From positions 1-55,361 of the forward strand of contig ONEW01000012.1 of NCBI GenBank assembly GCA_900316935.1: a DNA stretch of 55,361 bases. Direction: 5' to 3'. Shown piece after piece: positions 1-8,173 of the stretch (position 1 is the first letter of the stretch; each line of letters begins with the position of its first letter). The notes below the pieces were generated by a model. The model worked only from the letters and a program-made list of their open reading frames with translations. It was not told the DNA's origin and searched no databases. The stretch comes from an uncultured Selenomonadales bacterium. Its GTDB lineage: Bacteria; Bacillota; Negativicutes; Acidaminococcales; Acidaminococcaceae. The translations under genes and the position numbers were made by a program.

Positions 1-97
1 ACCAGTCGGTGCATAACAACTGTTGAAACCGCCGTGTACCGAACGGTACGCACGGTGGTGTGAGAGGACGGGGGCTAACCGCCCCCTCCTACTCGAT
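1..97 (+). mobile_element. 3' end of a group II intron (domains V and VI)
   Basis: Only the tail of the element is inside the window. Positions 28-40 pair with 45-59 around a GAAC loop. The stem has a 2-nt bulge (CG at 50-51), which is the layout of domain V, and it shows a CGC triad as in several bacterial intron classes. Positions 62-94 form domain VI, with an inner GGGGGC/GCCCCC stem (70-75 with 81-86). A91 is unpaired and lies seven bases from the proposed 3' splice site after T97, as expected of a branch-point adenosine. The intron ends in AT, fitting the AY rule. The reverse transcriptase and the rest of the ribozyme would lie to the left, unseen. The element sits just past the stop codon of the minus-strand ppx gene. 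Confidence 0.85.
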
Positions 98-132
98 CCC
101 TGACAGGAAGCGGATCCTTTCCCTTGTCCTTT

Positions 133-1653
133 TCAAACGATCCTGATGTCCAGATCCATGCCGAACGTCTTCCGGAACCAGGGCTTCTTCTCTTCCAGCT
201 GATGAAGTTCGATGACGGCCGGCCCGTCCGTGGACGTGATTTCCAGCACCGCCTTCTTGCCGTCGATAGAGGGGCTCACGCCAGCGATTTTGGCGCCTTC
301 CGTATAGTCCAGGCATTCCGCCAGGCCCACCAGGACGGCCATGCGTCCGACCTGGTCCCACTCTTTGTCCGTCAGCAGGCTGCGGTAGGCATGGTTGCGG
401 AAATAGCTCTTCGACTGGCCGTTATGCCAGGCGGCCACGACGGCGCACATCATCTGCTCCGCATGGGTGAGGCCGAATAGTTTGGCATTGAGGATCATAT
501 AGGCTGAATGGCGGGCGTGGCTGTAATAATTGATGGTGATGCCGATATCGTGCAGCAGCGACGTGACCCGCATAAGGCGGCGGTAGCGCCGGTTGATGCC
601 CAGGGGGCTGCACCAGTTGTCGAACATGGTCATGGCCAGGTCTGCCACGTGGACGCAGTGCTCGATGTTGTTGGAATACAGGCGCAGCACATTCCACGTG
701 CTTGTTTCCAGGATATCGTCGGCAATGAGCGGGACGAAACGCTGCCGGGCGTAGTAATCGTAGAACAGGCCTTCGCGCAGGCCGCAGCCCGACGTGATGA
801 TCTTCTTGCCGCCCGTCAGGTCAAGCAGGAAGCTGATGATGGCCATACCGCCGAGGATGATGTCTGACCGTTCCGCCGACAGGCCGGGAACCTTTTTCCT
901 GTCCTCCAGGCTGAGACCGCGCAGCCGCTTGAACAGGGAACGTACGGTCGGGGCTGTGACGACGAAGTTATGGATCTTGCTGGCGGGGTAGTGGTGCTCC
1001 TTCTGGATGATGCGGGCGACCGTACGGGCCGTGCCGCCGACGCCGATAAGGGGCAGTTTCGTGTTCTTCAGCCAGCTGTACCGGTTGATTTTGGAGGCCA
1101 GCAGGTAGTTGACGTCGCTCAAGACGCTGTTCGACATGGTGCCGCGGATGTTGAACATGGCCGTTGTGTTGACGGCGCCAATGGGAATCGACACGGAATC
1201 AATCAGCTGGCGGTCACGGAACAGCACAAGTTCCGTCGAGCCGCCGCCCAGGTCGAAAAGGATGCCTTCCTTCACGTTCAGGGTGTTGATGATGCCCAAA
1301 AAACTCAGGTAGGCTTCGGCCGTGCCGGGCAGGATATGCAGATGGATGCCCGTCCTTTCCGCGACCTGCTTGACCAGCTCCGGACCGTTCGGCGCATTGC
1401 GGATGGCCGCCGTGGCGACGGCGATGATTTTGTCGGCCTTGCTCTGCCGGCACATGAAGGCGAAGGCCTGCATGGTGGACAGGGTCAGTTCGAAGGCCTT
1501 GTCGTCCAGCCAGCCTTCTTTCGTCAGGCGCTGTGAAAGGCGCAACGTTTCCTTCTGGTTGAAGACCATGTTATACGCGCCGTTGCTGTAGATTTGGCTG
1601 ATGACCAGGCGCGCCGAGTTCGAGCCTATGTCGATGATGGCGATTCGCTGCAT
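133..1653 (-). CDS. ppx: exopolyphosphatase, Ppx/GppA family with C-terminal HD-like region
   Basis: This 506-residue protein should release phosphate from the ends of inorganic polyphosphate (or from pppGpp) in the cytoplasm. The N-terminal actin-like fold shows the family motifs intact: DIGSNSARL at residues 8-16, an acidic residue at E113 in the region of the catalytic glutamate, and DLGGGSTEL at 134-142. The C-terminal part carries a LLHDIG motif and flanking histidines typical of the HD-like domain of long Ppx proteins; the length matches the E. coli enzyme (about 513). The start at 1653 is chosen because a GGAGGAG site lies just upstream and the longer reading frame adds residues unlike the family. 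It is divergent from a second Ppx-like gene and ppk. Ppx versus GppA activity cannot be told from sequence alone. Confidence 0.9.
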   Translation of the reverse strand: MQRIAIIDIGSNSARLVISQIYSNGAYNMVFNQKETLRLSQRLTKEGWLDDKAFELTLSTMQAFAFMCRQSKADKIIAVATAAIRNAPNGPELVKQVAERTGIHLHILPGTAEAYLSFLGIINTLNVKEGILFDLGGGSTELVLFRDRQLIDSVSIPIGAVNTTAMFNIRGTMSNSVLSDVNYLLASKINRYSWLKNTKLPLIGVGGTARTVARIIQKEHHYPASKIHNFVVTAPTVRSLFKRLRGLSLEDRKKVPGLSAERSDIILGGMAIISFLLDLTGGKKIITSGCGLREGLFYDYYARQRFVPLIADDILETSTWNVLRLYSNNIEHCVHVADLAMTMFDNWCSPLGINRRYRRLMRVTSLLHDIGITINYYSHARHSAYMILNAKLFGLTHAEQMMCAVVAAWHNGQSKSYFRNHAYRSLLTDKEWDQVGRMAVLVGLAECLDYTEGAKIAGVSPSIDGKKAVLEITSTDGPAVIELHQLEEKKPWFRKTFGMDLDIRIV

Positions 1654-1728
1654 AACGTTCTCCTCCGGGCCTGCCGCACCGCTTCCGGTGCAGGGCCACA
1701 CTGCTGTCCCGTTTGACCTTGTATCTCC

Positions 1729-1734
1729 ATTATA
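1729..1734 (-). promoter_or_regulatory. possible -10 element for ppx
   Basis: A TATAAT hexamer reads on the minus strand about 75 bases upstream of the ppx start. No good -35 is visible at normal spacing, so this is a weak call. The rest of the 274-base divergent region (1654-1927) is AT-rich near 1730-1795 and holds no other gene. Confidence 0.35.
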
Positions 1735-1927
1735 TACTATTTTACGGAACCGATGGGGAATTTACCCCAATTTTACAAAAATTACGGTATGATTAAGAGG
1801 ATAAGATGTCCCTTTCCGTCCTGCCGCAAATGTTTTCGTCCGTTTGGCATCTTCCTGCAAGGAATTGCAGGAGCTGCCGTCGAATATTCCAAATAAGGCA
1901 GGATATAACTCGAAGAGGTGTGCAACA

Positions 1928-3493
1928 ATGCCAAAACGAAAAACATACACGACCTTGGCGGTCATCCATCTGGGCTCCGAAATGATCCGCATGCAGATTG
2001 TGGAATTCCGCAGCCTGCGCCGCCTCAAGGTCATCGAACAATGCGATTATCCCATCCGCCTGGGGGAGGAATCGTTTAAGAACAAGATCATCCCCTTCCC
2101 CATGGTGGAGGAAATCTGCCAGGTACTGCAGGGCTTCCGCGAGCTGATGCAGGACTACGGGGTCGAGGTGTACCGGGCGCAGGCCACGACGGCGGTGCGG
2201 GAAGCACGGAACCAGGTCTATCTGCTGGACCAGGTCAGGCTCCGTACGGGCCTCACGGTCGAAGTCACGGAAATGCCTATGGAAATCTACACGAAGTTCA
2301 TCGCCATCCGCCATACCCTGGCGGAGCAGCATATCTCGACAGGGGAAGGCATGATGCTCATCGACATCTCGTCGGGCGGTCTCGGCATCACCGGCATCGA
2401 GAGCGACAAAATCACCTTCCAGGAGAACTTCCATATCGGCATCATCCGCATCAAGGAAAGTTTCAACTACTACCAGCGCAGCAGCCAGCACTTCAACCGG
2501 GCATTGATGCAGTTCCTGGCCAGTACGACGGGGCCGGTCAAGGCGGCCCTGCGCGGGCGCAGTATGCGCTATCTGGTCATTTCCGGCACGGAGACGGAGC
2601 TGCTGCTGAAGATTCTGGGCAAGAAAAGCGCCGGTCCGGGCGGGCTGACCCACCTGACGCGGGACGAATTCATGGCTGTCTTCGATGAAATCCGCAACCT
2701 CAACCTGCCCCAGATGATCCAGCTCTTCCATGTGACGGAGGACGAGGCGGAAATCATCCTGCCGATGATCCTGCTCTATGAACAGCTGCTCTCCCTGGTT
2801 CCGACAGCGCAGGAGATCATCGTGTCCGACGAAACATTCATTGACGGCATGCGGCTGCGCTACATCGTGCAGCAAAAGGAGCCGGAGTATGCGGCAGGCC
2901 TGGAGGAAGAACTCCTGAGCCTGGTGCACCACGTCGGGGAAAACTACCATTACGACTTTAACCATGTCAGCCAGGTGGAAAAGATTTCCCTGGCGATATT
3001 CGACAAAATCGGCCGGCGCTACGGCCTGAACGACCATCACCGCCTTCTGCTGCGGGCGGCGTGCGTCCTGCATGACATCGGCAAGTATGTGTCCATGCGC
3101 AGCCATTCGCTCTATTCCTATCAGCTGATCATGGGGACGGACATCATCGGGTTTACGGAAGAGGACAAGCAGATCATCGCCCTGGCTTCGTACTACCACG
3201 CCCATAACGTGCTGGAAGGGGATTTCGGGGACCATTCCCTCGTCAAACCGCCGGTCCAGGCGGAGATCCCCCTGGTCGCCAAACTGTCCGCCATCGTGCG
3301 GCTGGCTGATGCCCTGGACCGCAGCTACCTGCAGAAGATCGACAAGGTGAAGGTGCAGATCCAGAACCGCGAGCTGGTCCTCAAAGTGCACAGCCGGATG
3401 GATCTGGACCTGGAAGAGTGGGTGTTTGCCTCAAAAGCGACCATGCTGGAAGAGGTATACGGTATAGAAGTGCGTCTGGAACGGGAGTTGTAA
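1928..3493 (+). CDS. Ppx/GppA-like protein with degenerate active site and HD domain
   Basis: This 521-residue protein aligns along its whole length with Ppx/GppA proteins, but the phosphate-binding motifs are altered. The usual DxGSNSxR reads IHLGSEMIR (residues 13-21), and the usual DxGGGSTE reads DISSGGLGI (146-154). The glutamate-rich loop that supplies the catalytic base reads TEMPMEIYT. In contrast the C-terminal HD domain looks intact: H346, H382-D383, H393 and a later RLADALD. The start at 1928 follows a GAAGAGGTG site; an in-frame ATG at 1844 adds atypical residues. It lies 3 bases before ppk and is surely co-transcribed with it. I infer a regulatory or nucleotide-hydrolysing HD role, not exopolyphosphatase activity. 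Confidence 0.8.
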   Translation: MPKRKTYTTLAVIHLGSEMIRMQIVEFRSLRRLKVIEQCDYPIRLGEESFKNKIIPFPMVEEICQVLQGFRELMQDYGVEVYRAQATTAVREARNQVYLLDQVRLRTGLTVEVTEMPMEIYTKFIAIRHTLAEQHISTGEGMMLIDISSGGLGITGIESDKITFQENFHIGIIRIKESFNYYQRSSQHFNRALMQFLASTTGPVKAALRGRSMRYLVISGTETELLLKILGKKSAGPGGLTHLTRDEFMAVFDEIRNLNLPQMIQLFHVTEDEAEIILPMILLYEQLLSLVPTAQEIIVSDETFIDGMRLRYIVQQKEPEYAAGLEEELLSLVHHVGENYHYDFNHVSQVEKISLAIFDKIGRRYGLNDHHRLLLRAACVLHDIGKYVSMRSHSLYSYQLIMGTDIIGFTEEDKQIIALASYYHAHNVLEGDFGDHSLVKPPVQAEIPLVAKLSAIVRLADALDRSYLQKIDKVKVQIQNRELVLKVHSRMDLDLEEWVFASKATMLEEVYGIEVRLEREL

Positions 3494-3496
3494 GGA

Positions 3497-5737
3497 ATGA
3501 CTGATACAAAGGAATCCATTGAATCCATCGTCAAGAGGACGAGCAGGACGGGCCGCGCCCTGCGCAGGAAAGCGGCCGGCAAACCGGCGCAGGAGCCCGT
3601 GCAGGCGGAGCCGGTCCGGGACCTGGACCGGCCGGAATATTTCTTCAACCGGGAACTGAGCTGGCTGAAGTTCAACCTGCGTGTCCTGCGCGAAGCCGAA
3701 GTGAAGACGACGCCCCTGTTGGAGCGGCTGAAGTTCATCGCCATTTCGGCGTCCAACCTGGACGAGTTCTTCATGGTCCGCGTGGCCGGGCTGTGGGACC
3801 AGCTGGAAAGCGGCGTCAAGCGCCGGGATCCGTCGGGCCTGACGGTGCGGGAACAACTGACGGAAATCTCCCTGGCGGCGCATGATATGATGCGCCTCCA
3901 GTCCCGGATGCTCGCAGGCCTTTTGAAGGAATTGAAAAAGGCCGGCGGCCCGGAAATCAGGAAATACAGTGCCTGCTCCGAGGCAGGCAGGGAATGGCTG
4001 GAAAACTATTACCGGGAAGTGGTGTACCCCGTCCTGACGCCCATGGCCGTCGATGCATCGCGTCCTTTCCCGTTCCTTGGCAACAAGACGCTGAACCTGG
4101 CCGTACAGCTGATTACGGCCAAGGGCGAAGAGAGTATGAGCGTCGTCCAGGTCCCTTCCGTGCTGCCGCGCCTTATTGAAGTGGTGCCGGAACGGAACCG
4201 GACCTTCCTCTATTTGGAAGACCTGATCACGGAACACTGCGACAGCCTCTTCTCCGGCTGCAAGATCCTCGACGTGGTGCCTTTCCGCATCACCCGCGAC
4301 AGCGATCTCGATGTGGATGAGGACGATATCGACGACCTGCTGCAGGAAATCGAAAAATCGCTGCGCCAGCGCAAACGCGGCGTCACCCGCCGCATGGAGA
4401 TCGCCCGGACGATGAACAAGAAGATTGTGACGTTCCTGGAGGAGAATCTGGACCTGACGAAGGAAGAGGTGTACGAAATCAACGGCCCCCTGGATGCCAC
4501 CTGCTTCTTCGCCTTCATCTCCCTGGACAACATGTGGCCCTGGCTCCATGAGCCCTTCGTACCGCAGAAACCGGCGGAACTGCCTGAATACGGCAACATC
4601 TTTGACAAGATCCGCGAAAAGGACATCCTGCTCCATCATCCCTACGAGAGTTTCGACCCCATCGTCAGTTTCGTCAACCAGGCGGCCGACGATCCCCAGG
4701 TCCTGGCCATCAAGCAGACCCTGTACCGCGTCAGCGGCAATTCGCCCATCGTAGCGGCCCTGGCCCGCGCCGCTGAAAACGGCAAGCAGGTCACGGTCCT
4801 GGTTGAACTGAAGGCCCGGTTCGATGAGGAAAACAATATCATTTGGGCCCGGCGCCTTGAAAAGGCCGGTGCCCATGTGCTGTACGGCCTGGTGGGCCTC
4901 AAGACCCATTCCAAGATCATCCTCGTCGTGCGCCAGGAGCCCGACGGCATCAAACGCTACGTACATCTGGGCACAGGCAACTACAACGACAAAACGGCGA
5001 AACTGTACGTCGATATGGGCATCATGACGGCCAACGACCAGTTCGGCATGGACGCGTCGGCCTTCTTCAACCTGCTGTCCGGCTATTCCCAGGCTCCGAT
5101 CTGGAACAAGCTGACCATGGCGCCCCTGGGCCTGCGGGAAAAGATTTACGGACTCATCGATAACGAGATCCGCATTGCCAAGGCAGGCGGGGAAGGCCAT
5201 ATCGTGGCGAAAATGAATTCCCTGCTGGACAAGCCGGTCATTCAGAAGCTCTACGAGGCTTCCATCGCCGGCGTCAAGATCGAGCTCATCGTCCGCGGCA
5301 TCTGTACGCTGCGCCCGGGCCTGAAAGGCATCAGCGAGAACATTTCCGTCCGCAGCATCGTCGGACGCCAGCTGGAACACAGCCGCATCTTCTGGTTCCA
5401 TAACGGCGGCGACGACAAGGTGTTCCTGAGCAGTGCCGACTGGATGCCCCGTAATCTGAACGACCGCGTCGAATTGTTCTTCCCCGTCGAGACGGAAGAG
5501 CATATCCGGCGCCTGCAGGATATCCTGAACCTGTATTTGGCGGACAATGTGGGCAGCCACATCATGCAGTCCAACGGCAATTACCGCCGCTCCACGCCAG
5601 GCCGCGGCAACCCGGTCAGCTCCCAGAGCATCCTCTATGAACAGGCGCAGCTGGCCGCCATGGCGTACAACCGGCAGCAGCGGGAGAAGGACCGCCTCGA
5701 AAAAGGGGTCCGGTTGAAAAAAGAAGGGAACGTATAG
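3497..5737 (+). CDS. ppk1: polyphosphate kinase 1
   Basis: This 746-residue enzyme reversibly transfers the gamma phosphate of ATP to a growing polyphosphate chain. Family landmarks are present in order: N-terminal helical domain with FNRELSWLKFN near 50-60, the RVSGNSPIV segment at 411-419, ELKARFDEENN near 437-447, and GLKTHSKIILV with H471 as the expected phosphorylated histidine. HLGTGNYN follows at 490-497, and a second conserved histidine lies in the later QLEHSRIFWF motif. Length is slightly above the E. coli protein (688) because of N- and C-terminal extensions. The gene follows the degenerate Ppx paralogue by 3 bases, forming a two-gene operon; the SD is the GGGAG near 3482. Confidence 0.96.
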   Translation: MTDTKESIESIVKRTSRTGRALRRKAAGKPAQEPVQAEPVRDLDRPEYFFNRELSWLKFNLRVLREAEVKTTPLLERLKFIAISASNLDEFFMVRVAGLWDQLESGVKRRDPSGLTVREQLTEISLAAHDMMRLQSRMLAGLLKELKKAGGPEIRKYSACSEAGREWLENYYREVVYPVLTPMAVDASRPFPFLGNKTLNLAVQLITAKGEESMSVVQVPSVLPRLIEVVPERNRTFLYLEDLITEHCDSLFSGCKILDVVPFRITRDSDLDVDEDDIDDLLQEIEKSLRQRKRGVTRRMEIARTMNKKIVTFLEENLDLTKEEVYEINGPLDATCFFAFISLDNMWPWLHEPFVPQKPAELPEYGNIFDKIREKDILLHHPYESFDPIVSFVNQAADDPQVLAIKQTLYRVSGNSPIVAALARAAENGKQVTVLVELKARFDEENNIIWARRLEKAGAHVLYGLVGLKTHSKIILVVRQEPDGIKRYVHLGTGNYNDKTAKLYVDMGIMTANDQFGMDASAFFNLLSGYSQAPIWNKLTMAPLGLREKIYGLIDNEIRIAKAGGEGHIVAKMNSLLDKPVIQKLYEASIAGVKIELIVRGICTLRPGLKGISENISVRSIVGRQLEHSRIFWFHNGGDDKVFLSSADWMPRNLNDRVELFFPVETEEHIRRLQDILNLYLADNVGSHIMQSNGNYRRSTPGRGNPVSSQSILYEQAQLAAMAYNRQQREKDRLEKGVRLKKEGNV

Positions 5738-5740
5738 CTA

Positions 5741-5769
5741 TTGAGAATTTGCCTGATTCCTGTTATAAT
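5741..5769 (+). promoter_or_regulatory. promoter for the small gene at 5799
   Basis: TTGAGA (5741-5746), a 17-base spacer and TATAAT (5764-5769) give a strong sigma-A type promoter directly after the ppk stop codon. Confidence 0.75.
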
Positions 5770-5798
5770 GAATTCAATTATCGAGGAGGGGCAAAATT

Positions 5799-6122
5799 AT
5801 GAGCAAGTACGCCGTGACAATCAATTTTCACGCGCATTACGGATATATCGAATACGACCCGGACACGAAGCGTGCCAGCGTGGTGCTCGATGACGAAGCA
5901 GCCGCCGCCAAGACCGCCGTGGAAAAATACCTGTCTGAACCGCATACCTTCCGCATTGCCAGCGGGGAAACCATCCGTGATTTCAAGGAAGTCACCCTGA
6001 ATCCTTTGGACAGCCTGGAAGCGTTCCAGCAGTGCCTGACCCGCATGTGGGTGGCAACGGACGTCCGCGTCGAATGGAGCATGCCTCCCGGAATGGCGGA
6101 AACCTGCCAGGAAGGCCTGTGA
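5799..6122 (+). CDS. conserved-looking small protein of unknown function
   Basis: This is a soluble 107-residue acidic protein with no signal peptide or membrane segment; I do not recognise a family. It looks like a real gene: a strong promoter at 5741-5769, a GAGGAGG ribosome-binding site 9-10 bases before ATG, and a Rho-independent terminator 26 bases after the stop make it a monocistronic unit. The predicted pattern is an N-terminal beta-rich stretch (residues 3-32), a helix around 33-46, and a mixed C-terminal part ending in Gly-Leu. It sits between ppk and the antiporter gene but is transcribed separately, so its position says little about function. Confidence 0.75.
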   Translation: MSKYAVTINFHAHYGYIEYDPDTKRASVVLDDEAAAAKTAVEKYLSEPHTFRIASGETIRDFKEVTLNPLDSLEAFQQCLTRMWVATDVRVEWSMPPGMAETCQEGL

Positions 6123-6147
6123 CAATCCAGTATCGCGCAGAACTGGA

Positions 6148-6178
6148 GAGTGCCGTTTGAAGCGGCACTCTTTTTTGT
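6148..6178 (+). terminator. Rho-independent terminator
   Basis: GAGTGCCG (6148-6155) pairs with CGGCACTC (6163-6170) and is followed by a run of T. It ends the single-gene unit at 5799-6122. Confidence 0.9.
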
Positions 6179-6247
6179 TATCATGCGTACCATGAATACC
6201 AGCGTGGCATTCCGAAGGCGGAAGCCGCGCTTCGGGGAGGTCTTCCG

Positions 6248-7609
6248 TTGAACACCAAAGCTGTGAGGAAAGGCTCGGCACTGGCCCTGCTTCCGTTCGT
6301 CATCTTCATCGTCATCTATCTGGGTGCGGGCATCTATTTCCAGATGCACGGCGTCAAGATGGCCTTTTACCAGTTCCCGTCCGTGACGGCCATGTTCCTC
6401 GCCGTCCTGTCCGCGTTCTGCATGGGACGGGAAACGATCCGCAAAAAGTTCCGCATCTTCACACGCGGGGCGGCCAATGAGAACGTCATGACCATGCTCA
6501 TGATCTACATCATGGCCGGCGCCTTTTCCGCCGTGACTGCGGCCATGGGCGGACGCGACGCAACGGTCAGCCTGGGCATCAGCCTCATTTCGCCCCAGTA
6601 CCTGACCGTGGGCATCTTCCTGATTTCCGCCTTCATGGGAACGGCGACAGGCACGTCCGTCGGCACCGTGGCGGCCATTGTCCCCATTGCCGCCGGTATC
6701 AGCGCCAAAAGCGGCATCCCCGGCGCCCTTATCGTCGCAGCGTGCGTGTCCGGCGCCATGTTCGGCGACAACCTGTCCATGATTTCCGATACGACCATTG
6801 CCGCCACCCGTACCCAGGGCTGCGGCCTCAAGGACAAGTTCAAAGTCAATTTCCTCATCGCCATTCCGGCCGCCATCCTGACGGCGGGCATCTACCTCTT
6901 TTTCGGCACGGCGGGCCTCGATGTCACGGCCGTCGCAGAGGACTACCATTTCATCAAGGTCGTGCCGTATCTGGCCGTCCTGTTCCTGGCCCTCATCGGG
7001 GTCAACGTCTTCCTGGTGCTCACCATCGGCATCTTTCTGAGCGGTATCATCGGCCTGTCGGGCGGCGACCTGACACTCATCGCCTTCGCCCAGGACATCT
7101 GGAAAGGGTTCAACAGCATGAACGAGGCCTTTTTCCTGGCCCTCTTCTGCGGCGGCATTTCCGCCTTGATCAGCCATTACGGCGGCATCCGCTGGCTGAT
7201 TTGGAAACTCCAGGGCATGGTTTCAGGCAACCGCAGTGCCCAGATCAGCATCGCCGCCCTTGTTTCCCTTATCGACTGCGCCACGGCGAACAACACGGTG
7301 GCCATCATCATCGTGGGCGATGTAGCGCGCCAGATCAGTGCCAAATACCGCGTCGATCCGCGGCGGACGGCGTCCCTGCTTGACATCTTCTCCTGCGTCT
7401 TCCAGGGCATCCTGCCGTATGCGGCGCAGCTGCTGACCGCAGCGGCCCTGGCCACGCAGAACGGTGTCCTGCTCAATACGCTGGATATCGTGCCCCATAT
7501 GTGGTACTGCTTCATGCTCGCCCTGTTCGGCATCCTCTCCATCTTCATTCCCTTTGCCGACGGCATCTGCCGGCGCCATCCCTGGGTCTGGAAAAAGGAG
7601 GCCCTGTGA
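6248..7609 (+). CDS. nhaC: Na+/H+ antiporter, NhaC family
   Basis: This 453-residue inner-membrane protein has roughly 11-12 hydrophobic segments and should exchange sodium for protons. The diagnostic region is residues about 125-195: small-residue-rich helices with TATGTSVGTV, followed by GDNLSMISDTTIAA, the NhaC signature. The start is a TTG at 6248, supported by a GGGGAGG site 8 bases upstream and by the absence of a better-placed ATG. A second conserved membrane half follows with ATANNTVAIII near residue 350. No partner gene is nearby; a tRNA gene follows. Substrate assignment (simple Na+/H+ versus coupled organic-acid exchange as in some NhaC relatives) is uncertain. Confidence 0.85.
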   Translation: MNTKAVRKGSALALLPFVIFIVIYLGAGIYFQMHGVKMAFYQFPSVTAMFLAVLSAFCMGRETIRKKFRIFTRGAANENVMTMLMIYIMAGAFSAVTAAMGGRDATVSLGISLISPQYLTVGIFLISAFMGTATGTSVGTVAAIVPIAAGISAKSGIPGALIVAACVSGAMFGDNLSMISDTTIAATRTQGCGLKDKFKVNFLIAIPAAILTAGIYLFFGTAGLDVTAVAEDYHFIKVVPYLAVLFLALIGVNVFLVLTIGIFLSGIIGLSGGDLTLIAFAQDIWKGFNSMNEAFFLALFCGGISALISHYGGIRWLIWKLQGMVSGNRSAQISIAALVSLIDCATANNTVAIIIVGDVARQISAKYRVDPRRTASLLDIFSCVFQGILPYAAQLLTAAALATQNGVLLNTLDIVPHMWYCFMLALFGILSIFIPFADGICRRHPWVWKKEAL

Positions 7610-7635
7610 CCGTCCGGGCGGCGGCCCTGAAATTT

Positions 7636-7664
7636 CGGACAAACAGGATTTTTTGTGGTATAAT
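7636..7664 (+). promoter_or_regulatory. promoter for tRNA-Arg
   Basis: CGGACA (7636-7641), a 17-base spacer and TATAAT (7659-7664) place the start of transcription within a few bases of the tRNA 5' end at 7676. Confidence 0.7.
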
Positions 7665-7675
7665 GACTTTATTGC

Positions 7676-7752
7676 GGCCCCGTTGCACAGCTGGATAGTG
7701 CGTTCGCCTCCTAAGCGAAAGGTCGCGCGTTCGAATCGCGCCGGGGTCGCCA
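7676..7752 (+). tRNA. tRNA-Arg (anticodon CCU)
   Basis: The cloverleaf is complete. The acceptor GGCCCCG pairs with CGGGGTC (one G-U), the D stem is GCAC/GTGC, and the anticodon stem TTCGC/GCGAA encloses loop CTCCTAA with anticodon CCT. The T stem GCGCG/CGCGC encloses TTCGAAT, the discriminator is G, and CCA is encoded at 7750-7752. It reads AGG codons. It has its own promoter and terminator, and there is no sign of an element integrated at its 3' end. Confidence 0.96.
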
Positions 7753-7762
7753 GAAAAAAACT

Positions 7763-7795
7763 ACGCCGCAGTCGGAGAGACTGCGGCGTTTTTTG
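7763..7795. terminator. bidirectional Rho-independent terminator
   Basis: ACGCCGCAGTC pairs with GACTGCGGCGT around a GGAGA loop, with A-rich sequence on the left and T6 on the right. It can end both the tRNA transcript and the convergent minus-strand gene at 7802-8071. Confidence 0.92.
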
Positions 7796-7801
7796 TCCCC
7801 T

Positions 7802-8071
7802 TCACTTCAGGTACGTTTGGACAAGATGGATACCGCCCTTCCACAGCAGGAAGAGCACCGTCACAAGGACGAGGATGTAGATGGCCAGGCAGGCCGCCTT
7901 CTTCTTTTTGCTGCCTGTGATTTCCTGGTTCGACGGCTGCTTCAGGATTTCTTCGCGCAGGGCCGCCTTGCCCTTCTTCGGGACCGCTGCGGCAGCTGGT
8001 GCCGTGGTCTTGCGCAGTTTGTCCTGTTTGGCCGCATTGCCCTTTTTCAACCTGTTTTTACCGTTCTTCAT
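7802..8071 (-). CDS. small single-pass membrane protein, unknown function
   Basis: The protein has 89 residues. It is strongly basic and Lys/Ala-rich up to about residue 65, with one hydrophobic segment near residues 63-82 (ACLAIYILVLVTVLFLLW) and a short tail, so a cytoplasmic N-terminus with one membrane anchor is likely. I recognise no family. The start at 8071 has a GAAAGAAGG site; an in-frame start further upstream (8149) would add low-quality residues. It lies downstream of the TauE/SafE gene on the same strand (102 bases apart) and upstream of the shared terminator, so co-transcription is possible. Confidence 0.65.
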   Translation of the reverse strand: MKNGKNRLKKGNAAKQDKLRKTTAPAAAAVPKKGKAALREEILKQPSNQEITGSKKKKAACLAIYILVLVTVLFLLWKGGIHLVQTYLK

Positions 8072-8173
8072 GAAATTGCCTTCTTTCACGCTAATGATAC
8101 AGTGCCGTTCCGCTTCTTCCGGTCTGCCTGTTCCCGGGAAGGAAGGCAAGGGGGCAGGAAGCGGGAGGATATG

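Noticed and set aside
3431..5560. Long open frame (709 codons) on the minus strand opposite ppk1
   Set aside because: It lies wholly antisense to a textbook ppk1, has a His/Asp/Gln-rich composition typical of shadow frames in GC-rich DNA, and no recognisable domain or SD. The same holds for long frames opposite ade (8967-10826), argS, pyrG, mfd and lysS.
7676..7800. tRNA-Arg as an attachment site for an integrated element
   Set aside because: No integrase gene, no repeat of the tRNA 3' end and no foreign-looking block follow; only a terminator and ordinary genes.
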